64,000 nt of DNA from F23-D06 sp045130275 (GTDB taxonomy: Bacteria > Bacteroidota > Bacteroidia > Bacteroidales > WCHB1-69). Below are positions 25,112 to 33,272 of this stretch, one piece after another. The notes beneath the pieces were generated by a model. The model worked only from the letters and a program-made list of their open reading frames with translations, was not told the DNA's origin and did no database searches. The stretch is from the NCBI GenBank assembly GCA_045130275.1, contig JBGUPL010000085.1, forward strand, positions 62,001-126,000, given 5' to 3'. The first letter of the stretch is position 1. Every line of letters begins with the position of its first letter. The translations under genes were made by a program, and so were the position numbers.

Positions 25112-26071
25112 CTACCGATAACGGGCAGCATTATCCGTGTCGCCCAGATGCGTATAGGCGTCCACCAATCCCTTGCGGATCGCTTTGGTCAGATCCGGGT
25201 CGAAGGAGAAAGCGAGAGCCTGTTTGTAATACTCCACGGCTTTCTCGGCTTGGTTTTCGTGCAGGAAAGCGTCCGCCAAGACCGTGAGGAGCTGCGACGA
25301 TTGGGGAAACATAGTGGTCATATCCTCCTCTTTGTCAATCAGTTTACGCCACTGGCCGGCTTTAGAGACCGCTTCCGTAAAGGCTGCCCAGACTTCGAAG
25401 TCCGTGTCGTCTTCGCGCAATGCCTGTTCAAGGGCAGCCACCGCATTGGCGTAGTCTTTTGACCGCAAAAGTTCGACTCCTTTGGCCTTACTTCCGGCGG
25501 AAAGGCCGGCAGGGGCAGTCGGTTCGGGTTCTTTGCCTCCCTGCGTGTCAGGTTCCAGCCGGGCGATGCGGGAACGCACCTCCGCGGCCTTGTCGGCGCC
25601 GCCGGTTTTCTCGTAGCAAAGAGCTAGCGCCGAAAGATATTCGGTGTTTTCGGGCATCTCACGGCATATTTTCTCCCAAACACCAAGTGCAGACTTGTAA
25701 TTTTCATTGGTCACGTAAGATTCCGCGAGCGCCACCTGATACCAAATATTGTTTTTGTCGAGCTTGACAGCCTGAAGACTGGCGTTTTCAGCTTCCGTAT
25801 AACGCTGTTGGCCTAAATAAACACGGGCTAGCATGTAATACGACGGAGCATGTTTGGGGGCGTCGGAAAGAATGCTTGAGAATATCTGGACGGCATCTTC
25901 GTACTGGGCGGTGTAATAAGCTCTCAACCCTTTGTTGAAACGACTTGAGATCTTCCTTTCCGTCACCGCCTCTTTTGAATTGGAAGCTGTGTGACGCGTT
26001 TTTTTCGCAGGTTGTGCACACAACGAAACGCACATCCCTACCAACACCCAAAACAAGACTAACTTTCTCAT
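25112..26071 (-). CDS. exported tetratricopeptide-repeat protein
   Basis: A 319-residue protein with a signal peptide MRKLVLFWVLVGMCVSLCA|Q and then TPR units, e.g. NKGLRAYYTAQYEDAVQIFS (about 45), SYYMLARVYLGQQRYTEAEN (about 78), YQVALAESYVTNENYKSALG, EYLSALALCYEKTGGADKAA, and after a linker SKAKGVELLRSKDYANAVAA and YYKQALAFSFDPD. TPRs bind partner proteins; the periplasmic partner is unknown. The ATG at 26071 is chosen over a GTG five codons upstream. It is downstream of dut, 46 nt away, probably the last gene of an operon with the foldases. Confidence 0.82.
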   Translation of the reverse strand: MRKLVLFWVLVGMCVSLCAQPAKKTRHTASNSKEAVTERKISSRFNKGLRAYYTAQYEDAVQIFSSILSDAPKHAPSYYMLARVYLGQQRYTEAENASLQAVKLDKNNIWYQVALAESYVTNENYKSALGVWEKICREMPENTEYLSALALCYEKTGGADKAAEVRSRIARLEPDTQGGKEPEPTAPAGLSAGSKAKGVELLRSKDYANAVAALEQALREDDTDFEVWAAFTEAVSKAGQWRKLIDKEEDMTTMFPQSSQLLTVLADAFLHENQAEKAVEYYKQALAFSFDPDLTKAIRKGLVDAYTHLGDTDNAARYR

Positions 26072-26117
26072 ATTCAATATTTTCACAAAAACAATTCCTA
26101 TCCTCTATTGCCTTTGC

Positions 26118-26555
26118 CTATTGTTTCCCGCTATGACCGAAACCGCCTGCTCCCCGTTCCGTATCCGAAAGGTCGTCCAAGGATTCGACTTCGACCAACT
26201 CTTCCTGACAGAATCGGGACACCACCATCTGGGCGATGCGCTCACCAGGTTGTATCTCGAAAGGTTCCTGGGACAGATTGACCAAAATCACGCCAATTTC
26301 CCCGCGATAGTCGGCGTCAATGGTGCCCGGGCTATTGAGCACAGTGATGCCGTGTTTGAGGGCGAGACCGCTGCGGGGGCGCACCTGTGCCTCGCAATCC
26401 GGCGGAAGCTCTATAAAGAGTCCTGTAGGGATGAGTTTGCGTTCCAGCGGCTGCAGGACAACCGGTTCAGAAAGATCCGCCCGCAAATCCATTCCGGCGG
26501 CATTCGGAGACGCATACGCGGGCAGCGGATTGGCTGATTTGTTGTATATTTTCAT
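26118..26555 (-). CDS. dut: dUTP diphosphatase
   Basis: A 145-residue trimeric dUTPase with all five motifs: AGMDLRADL (1), RPRSGLALKHG (2), GTIDADYRGEIGV (3, with the catalytic Asp), PGERIAQMVVSRF (4) and the C-terminal glycine-rich arm R-G-A-G-G-F-G-H-S-G (5). It hydrolyses dUTP to dUMP and pyrophosphate, keeping uracil out of DNA and feeding dTMP synthesis. Complete and typical in length. Confidence 0.97.
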   Translation of the reverse strand: MKIYNKSANPLPAYASPNAAGMDLRADLSEPVVLQPLERKLIPTGLFIELPPDCEAQVRPRSGLALKHGITVLNSPGTIDADYRGEIGVILVNLSQEPFEIQPGERIAQMVVSRFCQEELVEVESLDDLSDTERGAGGFGHSGKQ

Positions 26556-26625
26556 TTTTCAGTTTAATAGTTTAATAGTTTAGGGTTTAGAGTTTAGGGG
26601 TTAGGGGTTAGAGGTTTCAGATAAT
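26556..26625. repeat. gtttaatagtttagggtttag tandem words
   Basis: Imperfect copies of tttaatag / tttaggg / gttagagg just upstream of dut; the rest of the gap to 26706 shows nothing further. Confidence 0.8.
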
Positions 26626-26706
26626 TGTCAAAAGTCGTAAGCCTCCTGTTTCCAGTATCAGCTCCTCGCCATTGTGCAACCACTAACTGCCAACTGATAA
26701 CAGCCA

Positions 26707-27549
26707 TTATTGCACAATCTTGCCGGCTTTCAAGGCCTTGTCGTAGAGTTCCTGAATATACTGGTTGATGTACTGCGACTTACGTTGGTTCATCAAGAGC
26801 ATTCCGGCGGCCGCCCGTTCTTCTTTTGTTTCATTCACAGAGCGTTGTGAACGATAATCCAGAATCACCAGCAGGACAGTCTGATCGCCGACTTCCTTTT
26901 CGAGGTGAACCACATTCCCTCTTTCTCGGGCGTTTTGGGCATCAATCTCAAAAGAGACTTCGTTCTGCAAATCATCGAGATAAAGCCACTCATCGTCATC
27001 CAACAGATACTCGATGGTATCGCCAAGCATCTCCACGAGCGTTTCTTTCTCCTCTTTCCGACGACTCTCGTCAAAAAGCACGGCTTTGACTGTCGGCAGG
27101 ACGGAGGATTTCGTCGGCAACTTGACATAATTGACACGCACGATCTCTTTCTCCACTGTATAGCGGCTGTCCAAAGTACGGACAAAATCGGATATTTCAC
27201 GATCCGTCACGGGAGCATGGGTCGTGTCCTGCGCCCAAAGTTTGTCATAGTATCTGTTGATCAGCAAAGTATTGCGATACTCTGCCATTTCGGATTCGAA
27301 TTTTTTATCCCTCGGGGAAAGTTTCTTTTCCGCTTCATGCAGAACGAGTTTCTCTTTCACCCAACTGTCGATAATGTCCTGGACCAAAAGCAGACTGTCT
27401 TCTTGCGACAATCCCTGAGGCATAATGGCTTTGATAGCGGAAGTGTAAAGTTTGTATTGATACACCTGTGCCACTACAGGGTCATCTTTTCTGTAGCATG
27501 AAGCGCAGAGCAACAGCGCAAGACCAAGTATGGCAGCGATTCGTTTCAC
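26707..27549 (-). CDS. putative lipoprotein of the SurA/PpiC-like accessory type
   Basis: A 280-residue protein with a lipoprotein signal (MKRIAAILGLALLLCAS|C, lipobox L-C-A-S-C). It is mostly charged helices (SQEDSLLLVQDIIDSWVKEK near 47; EAEKKLSPRDKKFESEMAEY) like the N-terminal chaperone part of SurA/PpiD, with no recognisable parvulin domain. It starts with GTG one base after the stop of the foldase gene upstream, so they are translated together; it likely assists outer membrane protein folding in the periplasm. In related genomes such genes travel in groups of SurA-like proteins (from memory). Confidence 0.65.
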   Translation of the reverse strand: MKRIAAILGLALLLCASCYRKDDPVVAQVYQYKLYTSAIKAIMPQGLSQEDSLLLVQDIIDSWVKEKLVLHEAEKKLSPRDKKFESEMAEYRNTLLINRYYDKLWAQDTTHAPVTDREISDFVRTLDSRYTVEKEIVRVNYVKLPTKSSVLPTVKAVLFDESRRKEEKETLVEMLGDTIEYLLDDDEWLYLDDLQNEVSFEIDAQNARERGNVVHLEKEVGDQTVLLVILDYRSQRSVNETKEERAAAGMLLMNQRKSQYINQYIQELYDKALKAGKIVQ

Positions 27550-27550
27550 T

Positions 27551-29296
27551 TTATCTGTTCAGGATGGAACGGAAAACGTCGTCATTCAACTTCACAGGGT
27601 ACTTCTTATGCAGTTCAGCCACCCATTCCTTCTCGAGTTTGTCCTGATACTGGCTGATCACGATCGCCCGGACATCTTTGAACGGTTTATACGGATTGAG
27701 GGTGTCTCCGGTCGGGAACTGCGTTTTGATCTGTTCGTAGAAACGTTCCGCACCGACCGTGTCCTGAATGGCAGCGTTCCAGACCTTAAGGGCGTTGACC
27801 TCATAGATCAGCAGTCCGTCATAGACTTCGTTCACCACATCGCGATATTCCGGATATTTGGTCATCAACTGAGTGCTCTCATAACGCAGCATTCTTTCCT
27901 CCACAAAACCTGGGAAGGCCTGCTCAAGGAAATTATCCAACGAAGTATTAAGCTGTGCACCCTGAAAACGGCCCAGATATTTGCCGAAGTCACGTGCGGT
28001 CAGCGACTGGTTTGCAAACGAGCACATCGGTTTCAACTTTTCGATTCCCGATAAGGAGTCTATGGCGATATGCTTGCTTTGGAAATTATTGACTGTAAGA
28101 TTCTTTTTGAAGAACTTCATAGCCGCTTTGCGACCTTTTTCCTCGTAATTATACTCTTTCTTCAGCTTTTCCACGAGTGAAGCCTTGCTTTTTTGAGAAC
28201 GGGAATCGCGTCCGAGTCTGTTTTTAATCATATATTCAAACTCATCGTTCACGGTCGTGTAAATGACAGAGTCGAGACGGAGGATGTGCCAGCCGATCAT
28301 GGAAGGCACCGGTTCCGAAATCTGGCCTTTCTTAAGGGTGATGGCAGCATTGACATAGTTGCCGGGACGGCGGTTCGGTGCAAAGGGTTCCATGCGGCCG
28401 CCGTTGTTTTTCGTTGCCATGTCTTCGGAATATTCAGCAGCAAGGTCGTCAAAAGAGGTCCCTTGCTGGAATTTCTGCTTTACTTGCGCACATTTCTGCA
28501 TTATGCCGCTATGATCCACCTTCGAATCGAGGGCGGTGGTGTCTCTGAAAAAGATCTGCGAGACGAACAACTTCGCAATGGCGGGGATTTTGTCCTGCAC
28601 ATAAACCAGATGGTATCCAAACTGGGTACGCACAGGCATGGACACCTGTCCGACAGGAGTGGTGTAGGCGGCGGTTTCAAAAGGATAGATCATTTCGAGG
28701 ACAGAGAAATAGCCCAGCTCACCGGCGTTGCCCCGTTGCAGATGTCCACTCTGCGGATTCACGAAATCCCGGGCGGATTCATCCTCGGAAAAGCGTGCGG
28801 CCGCCTCATTGAAATTCATCCCTTCCATTATTTTTTCCCTGATTTGCATACACTTATGGTATGCGGCAAGCGTATCCTTCGGTGTTGCATCCTTCGGAAT
28901 GCGGACCAAGATGTGGGAAGCGCGGATATGGTAGCGTGCCCGATCGATAGTCTCCTGCATCAATTGGTCACTGACCTCTGTGTCAATCAGATACTGCTGA
29001 GCATATTGGCTTTTGTAAGCTTCCCATTCCCGTTGGAACGCCTTCGCGGTGTCCAGCTGCAAACTCTTGGCCTCCTGCACCTTCATCCGGTAATCGGTAT
29101 AGAGATGCAGATATTCGCGCAGGTCCGCCTCAGAGGCTTCAGACAGCGTACTGTTCTTTTGGTAAGCCTTGATAAACTCAGATTTCGTAACCTTCTCGTT
29201 GCCCACTGTCATCAGCACAGGATCATTGCTTTGGGCATTCAGCAAGCCGCCAAACAAAGCAGCCGCCGAAATCGCCAGAGATAGAATCTTTTTCAT
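27551..29296 (-). CDS. periplasmic peptidyl-prolyl isomerase, SurA-like with two parvulin domains
   Basis: A 581-residue protein with signal peptide MKKILSLAISAAALFGGLLNA|Q, SurA-type N-terminal helices (about 28-115), parvulin domain 1 (about 121-235: ASHILVRIP, FNEAAARFSEDESA, G-E-L-G-Y-F, FGYHLVYVQ) and parvulin domain 2 (about 243-345: SQIFFRD, SFDDLAAEYSEDMATKNNGG, IGWHILRLDS), then about 230 residues without a known fold. It catalyses cis-trans proline isomerisation and chaperones outer membrane proteins. Own promoter TATCTTTG at 29352-29359. Confidence 0.88.
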   Translation of the reverse strand: MKKILSLAISAAALFGGLLNAQSNDPVLMTVGNEKVTKSEFIKAYQKNSTLSEASEADLREYLHLYTDYRMKVQEAKSLQLDTAKAFQREWEAYKSQYAQQYLIDTEVSDQLMQETIDRARYHIRASHILVRIPKDATPKDTLAAYHKCMQIREKIMEGMNFNEAAARFSEDESARDFVNPQSGHLQRGNAGELGYFSVLEMIYPFETAAYTTPVGQVSMPVRTQFGYHLVYVQDKIPAIAKLFVSQIFFRDTTALDSKVDHSGIMQKCAQVKQKFQQGTSFDDLAAEYSEDMATKNNGGRMEPFAPNRRPGNYVNAAITLKKGQISEPVPSMIGWHILRLDSVIYTTVNDEFEYMIKNRLGRDSRSQKSKASLVEKLKKEYNYEEKGRKAAMKFFKKNLTVNNFQSKHIAIDSLSGIEKLKPMCSFANQSLTARDFGKYLGRFQGAQLNTSLDNFLEQAFPGFVEERMLRYESTQLMTKYPEYRDVVNEVYDGLLIYEVNALKVWNAAIQDTVGAERFYEQIKTQFPTGDTLNPYKPFKDVRAIVISQYQDKLEKEWVAELHKKYPVKLNDDVFRSILNR

Positions 29297-29351
29297 AGTA
29301 TGTTCAATATCAAAATGTTACAATAAATTCTTCATTAAAGAAAAAAGTCTG

Positions 29352-29359
29352 CAAAGATA
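29352..29359 (-). promoter_or_regulatory. -7 promoter element of the SurA-like operon
   Basis: Minus strand TATCTTTG followed by C, about 55 nt before the start codon. Confidence 0.7.
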
Positions 29360-29391
29360 TACAAATTTTGACACATCCACCAACAAAAGGT

Positions 29392-30558
29392 TTATCGGCT
29401 GTGGAGGGTAAAAACGATAACGGTCGGGCGCGCCCCGAAACGGAACGGAAGGGTGCCGCCAACGCCTTGTGAGACATATACCATTTGGTTTTCAGACTCG
29501 TACAATCCAGACCACTCGTCGTAGAGCCATTTTGACGGCGACCAGTTACCGATTTTCAGTTGGGCGGCATGGGTATGCCCGCAAAGGGTCAGCGGGACGT
29601 GCGTCTTGGGCAGAATCTCCATGCGCCAATGCGACGGGTCGTGGGAGAGCAGAATCGTGAAAAGGTTTTCGTCGGATTTCACGGAATCGTAATCTGTCAC
29701 GTCCTTGAGAGCGGCTTGCAGATCTCCTATCTGCGGAAACGGCGGTTTTCCCGTGTTTTCCACTCCAGCGATGGCGATGCGCTCGGATCCCTTTTGCAGG
29801 ACGCTCGACTCATTCATCAGCACTATCCACCCAAAGGACCGTTCCAATTCAGCTACTTTCAGACCTCCCTCGCGGGGGTTCTTCCAACGTTCGGGATGAC
29901 CGTAAAGACAGTAGTCGTGGTTGCCGAGAACGGAAAAAACACCATCGGGGGCAGTGAACGACGACAACAAAGGCTTGTACGGCAGGATCTCCTCCGGGTC
30001 GGTGTTGACGAGGTCGCCCGTGAAAACCACCAAGTCGGGATTTTCCGCGTTCACACGGCCCACCACCTTTTCAAGGAAAGCGGTTTTGCCTTTATAGGTA
30101 CCCACATGGAGGTCGCTGAGATGCGCAATACGATATCCATCGAAAGCTTTTGGCAAATCCTCAAAATACAGATCCACATGATTGATTTCCAGTTGTTTCC
30201 ATCCAAAGACGAGACCATACAATGCCATCAGCGAGACAACGCAGGCCGTCACAATCCCGATCACATTCACTATGGAAAAAGCCGTCGGGTTCCATAATCC
30301 GAACAGTTTCGCTATCAAGGAGATGAGCACGAAAACGAATTTCGGCAACGCAAAACAGAGCAGCGCGACCAGGAAAATGGTGCCAAACGCGCTGGAAAAG
30401 CCGCAATAGCGCATCCCGACCAAAGAGGCCAGCCCCAAAACGGATGGAACGAAGAAAAGAAGTCGCCACAAAAGGGTGGTTTCGCGCAGAAACGCGAAGC
30501 AGATATAGAGGTCTGGCAGTAAAAAGAGCGCTAGTATTATGAAAAAGGCGATGAGCAT
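29392..30558 (-). CDS. membrane metallophosphoesterase (YkuE/YaeI-like)
   Basis: A 388-residue protein. Four hydrophobic helices fill residues 1-125, then a calcineurin-like phosphoesterase with all metal motifs: H-L-S-D-L-H-V-G near 148, F-T-G-D-L-V-N near 182, L-G-N-H-D-Y near 214 and L-C-G-H-T-H-A-A-Q near 333. Homologues such as YkuE and YaeI act on lipid-linked or UDP-linked phosphoesters at the membrane surface; the substrate here is unknown. The word repeat region lies directly upstream of its ATG, so its promoter is not evident. Confidence 0.87.
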   Translation of the reverse strand: MLIAFFIILALFLLPDLYICFAFLRETTLLWRLLFFVPSVLGLASLVGMRYCGFSSAFGTIFLVALLCFALPKFVFVLISLIAKLFGLWNPTAFSIVNVIGIVTACVVSLMALYGLVFGWKQLEINHVDLYFEDLPKAFDGYRIAHLSDLHVGTYKGKTAFLEKVVGRVNAENPDLVVFTGDLVNTDPEEILPYKPLLSSFTAPDGVFSVLGNHDYCLYGHPERWKNPREGGLKVAELERSFGWIVLMNESSVLQKGSERIAIAGVENTGKPPFPQIGDLQAALKDVTDYDSVKSDENLFTILLSHDPSHWRMEILPKTHVPLTLCGHTHAAQLKIGNWSPSKWLYDEWSGLYESENQMVYVSQGVGGTLPFRFGARPTVIVFTLHSR

Positions 30559-30560
30559 GG

Positions 30561-30742
30561 GGTAATGGTTAATGGTTAAAGGTTAATGGTTAGAGGGTTA
30601 GAAGGTTAAAGGTTAGAGGGTTAGAAGGTTAGAAGGTTAGAGGGTTAGAAGGTTAGAGGGTTAGAGGGTTAGAGGGTTAGAGGGTTAGAGGGTTAGAAGG
30701 TTAGAGGGTTAGAGGGTTAGAAGGTTAAAGATTAAGGGTTAT
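30561..30742. repeat. (ggttaga/ggttagagg)n tandem array
   Basis: About 180 bp of nearly uninterrupted ggttaatg / ggttaga(a/g)gg words. The plus strand from about 30640 to 30715 is agaggg-tt repeated, able to form G-quadruplexes. The array also supplies the last codons (LTNNNP) and stop of the EamA transporter gene. Confidence 0.92.
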
Positions 30743-31655
30743 TATTGGTTAATGTGTCGGATTTGGCCCGGCTTGTGGTGACGAGGAAGACACCGAAGAC
30801 AATGAGGGCGAGGGCTACGGGCTTGTTCCAAGTGAAGACATCCTGTCCGACGGCGATGGCGAGGGCGGCGGTGACGAATGGCTGCAGGTTGCTGTACATA
30901 CTGACGGTGGTGGGTCTCAGACGGCGCAACGCGACCGGCAGCAGATAGTAGGCCAGCACAGTGGCGAAAAGCGCAACAACCCCCATATTGACGTATGCCA
31001 TCGCGGGTGCTATGCCCATGAGCAACGGCGAATCAGGGATTGTGGGGATGGCCGCGGGCAAACTGAACGCGAAACTGTAAAGGAACATCCATTTCATCAT
31101 CGTCACAGGCGAATATTTCGGGGAAACAGCGCGGGTGATGAGGAGGTAAATGGCGTAGAACAAGATATTTACGAAACAGAGAAGGGCACCGACATTGCTG
31201 TAGTGGGCATCACCGTGCAGGGAGAAAAGGATCATCAGCAATGCACCGGCAATGCCGAAAAAGACGCCCAGGGCTTTGCGAGTGGTGATCGGTTCTTTGA
31301 GGAAAAGGGCGGCCATCAACATCACCACAAGGGGTGACATTGCAGAAATCAGCGACACGTAGGTGGGGGAAATGAAACGCATGGCTTCTGCGAATGCCCA
31401 CAGTGTACCGTAGAGCGAAACGGCCCCGAGGAGGATGATCCACATGTCACGCCTCCCCACCCTCTCGCGTGGCGCGAACAACGAAATGATCCAGAAACCC
31501 GCCGCCCCGAAGAACAATCGCAACGCGGTATAGGCCTCCGGCGTGATGTACTCCGGCACCACCGCCTTCGAACAATTCGGGTTCACGCCGAAGATGATAT
31601 AGACAGCCAGCACCGCAAGATGCCCGATCCATTTCTTGTTTAGTTCAGAATTCAT
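30732..31655 (-). CDS. EamA/DMT-family transporter
   Basis: A 307-residue membrane protein with ten predicted helices in two EamA repeats (first about 12-145, second about 160-295; SPTYVSLISAMSPLVVMLMA and RPTTVSMYSNLQPFVTAALA are the paired helix 4/9 motifs). DMT members export or import small metabolites such as amino acids; the substrate cannot be read from sequence. Promoter TATCTTTG at 31681-31688, 25 nt upstream. The final six residues are encoded by the neighbouring word repeat. Confidence 0.88.
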   Translation of the reverse strand: MNSELNKKWIGHLAVLAVYIIFGVNPNCSKAVVPEYITPEAYTALRLFFGAAGFWIISLFAPRERVGRRDMWIILLGAVSLYGTLWAFAEAMRFISPTYVSLISAMSPLVVMLMAALFLKEPITTRKALGVFFGIAGALLMILFSLHGDAHYSNVGALLCFVNILFYAIYLLITRAVSPKYSPVTMMKWMFLYSFAFSLPAAIPTIPDSPLLMGIAPAMAYVNMGVVALFATVLAYYLLPVALRRLRPTTVSMYSNLQPFVTAALAIAVGQDVFTWNKPVALALIVFGVFLVTTSRAKSDTLTNNNP

Positions 31656-31680
31656 AATGCATAATGCATATTTTAGGGTG

Positions 31681-31688
31681 CAAAGATA
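31681..31688 (-). promoter_or_regulatory. -7 promoter element of the EamA gene
   Basis: Minus strand TATCTTTG followed by CACC. Confidence 0.7.
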
Positions 31689-31705
31689 GTATTTTTTCGG
31701 CTGTT

Positions 31706-31860
31706 GGATATTAGCTATTGGCTGTTGGCTGTTGGCTGTTGGCGATAACTATGACTATGACTATAACTATTGACTTGTATTCCGATATTTAAATTGTTAC
31801 AAGTCACTAACCTCTATTCACAAATCACTATTCACACGTCATACGTTTTATTTCTCACAT
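31706..31860. repeat. mixed tandem words in a gene-free gap
   Basis: Runs of ttggctg (31706-31743), actatg (31745-31775), and tcactattcacaaatcac (31803-31850) follow each other. More gccaaaagccaatagct words occur at 31915-31950. No ORF or RNA gene is seen in the gap apart from a terminator. Confidence 0.8.
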
Positions 31861-31888
31861 CAAAAAAGACGCCAATAATGACGTCTTT
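31861..31888 (-). terminator. rho-independent terminator of the cysteine desulfurase-like gene
   Basis: Stem aaagacg (31865-31871) / cgtcttt (31882-31888); on the minus strand it is followed by a T-run, 65 nt after the stop codon of the gene at 31953. Confidence 0.75.
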
Positions 31889-31952
31889 CCTATAAAATAT
31901 CTCGCAAGGGCTGCAAAGCCAAAAGCCAATAGCTAAAGGCTAACAGCTGAAC

Positions 31953-33107
31953 TTAGTTTTTCATCGCGGCGATTTCCTTGACAGCTTGTATGCAGGCGTC
32001 GATATCGGCTTCGGTGTTGAAAGCGCCGATACTGAGACGCACCGTGCCGTCGATGTCGAGTGTGCCGAGGCATTCGTGCACCATCGGAGCGCATTGCAGA
32101 CCCGTGCGGCAAGCAATGTCGTAATCGACATCCAACATGGTACCCACATCCATGGCCTCAAAACCTTTGATGTTGATGGAGAGCACCGGATTCTGGTTCT
32201 CCACGGAAGTGGCGCAGTAGATGATCACGCCGGGGACGTCTTTGATGCCGTCGCGCAGGCGTTTCCACAAAGCCATCTCCTGATTGTGGATGTTCTCGAT
32301 GCCTTTTTCGGTGATCCATTTCACACCGGCGTGCAGACCACTGATACCCAGCATGTTAATGGTACCGGCTTCGAGACGGTAGGGATATTCATCAAGATGG
32401 TCGCGAACGGCGGATTTCACACCGGTGCCGCCAAAGCGGGTGTGCTTGACCTCAACGCCCTCGCGGACGTAACAGCCACCGATTCCGGTGGGTCCCATCA
32501 GGCATTTGTGACCCGTAAAAGCGTATGCATCAACATTATATTCAATCATATCCATCTTCACCGCGCCGGCGCCCTGGCTGCCGTCCACCACGAAAGTGAT
32601 TCCGTGTTCTTTGCAGACCTTACCGATTTCTTTGATAGGCTGTACCGTTCCAATGACGTTGGAGCACTGCGTGCAGACCACCATCTTCGTGTTCGGACGG
32701 ATAGCTTTCTCGAAATCCTCAGGATGCACATAACCGGCAGCATCGAAAGGAAGGTAGGTAACCTCTATAATTCCCTCTTTCTCAAGATGATAAAGCGGAC
32801 GAAGCACCGAGTTGTGCTCCAGCATAGTGGTAATCACATGCGAGCCTTTCTCAGCCAGTCCCTGAATCAGGATGTTCAGGGAGTCCGTGGCGTTATAGCT
32901 GAACGTCAGGCGTTTTTCGTCAGTGCCGCCGTTGAACAGTTTGGTGAGCATACGGCGTGTTTCTGTCAAGACCTCGCCGGTCTCGATACCGGCATCATAA
33001 CCTGCGCGTCCGGGGCTCACGCCGTGCACGCGATAGAAATGGTCCATAAACTCGTAAACCTCATTGGGTTTCGGGAAAGATGTAGCTGAATTGTCTAAAT
33101 ATATCAT
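31953..33107 (-). CDS. class V aminotransferase / cysteine desulfurase-like enzyme
   Basis: A 384-residue PLP enzyme starting MIYLDNSATSFPKP. It has the PLP lysine in F-T-G-H-K-C-L-M-G-P-T-G near residue 200, the S-Y-N-A-T-D-S-L-N block, and the mobile-loop cysteine in CRTGLQCAPMVHECLG near residue 346, so the persulfide-forming residue of the SufS/CsdA group is present. It would take sulfur from cysteine for Fe-S clusters or thiolation, or act on selenocysteine. No suf/isc partners lie nearby. The ATG at 33107 is chosen because a TAnnTTTG box sits at 33135-33142, inside the longer open frame. Confidence 0.88.
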   Translation of the reverse strand: MIYLDNSATSFPKPNEVYEFMDHFYRVHGVSPGRAGYDAGIETGEVLTETRRMLTKLFNGGTDEKRLTFSYNATDSLNILIQGLAEKGSHVITTMLEHNSVLRPLYHLEKEGIIEVTYLPFDAAGYVHPEDFEKAIRPNTKMVVCTQCSNVIGTVQPIKEIGKVCKEHGITFVVDGSQGAGAVKMDMIEYNVDAYAFTGHKCLMGPTGIGGCYVREGVEVKHTRFGGTGVKSAVRDHLDEYPYRLEAGTINMLGISGLHAGVKWITEKGIENIHNQEMALWKRLRDGIKDVPGVIIYCATSVENQNPVLSINIKGFEAMDVGTMLDVDYDIACRTGLQCAPMVHECLGTLDIDGTVRLSIGAFNTEADIDACIQAVKEIAAMKN

Positions 33108-33134
33108 ATCTTTCGATTTAAAATTTCCAAGCGG

Positions 33135-33142
33135 CAAAAATA
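33135..33142 (-). promoter_or_regulatory. -7 promoter element of the cysteine desulfurase-like gene
   Basis: Minus strand TATTTTTG followed by CC, 28 nt before the ATG. Confidence 0.72.
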
Positions 33143-33224
33143 CATTTTTTTTCAATGCTGATAATCACGTCCGATTTTTATCAACAAATTATCAACATTT
33201 TAATCTTAATATCCATATATATTG

Positions 33225-33232
33225 TACCTTTG
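33225..33232 (+). promoter_or_regulatory. -7 promoter element of the giant surface protein gene
   Basis: TACCTTTG followed by CC, 41 nt before the ATG at 33273. Confidence 0.7.
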
Positions 33233-33272
33233 CCAATTCTTTGTAATTTATCAATCACAAAAAATAATTTAT

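Noticed and set aside
30561..30742. possible telomere or chromosome end
   Set aside because: It is internal with genes on both sides and the unit is irregular; similar arrays with other words occur throughout the window.
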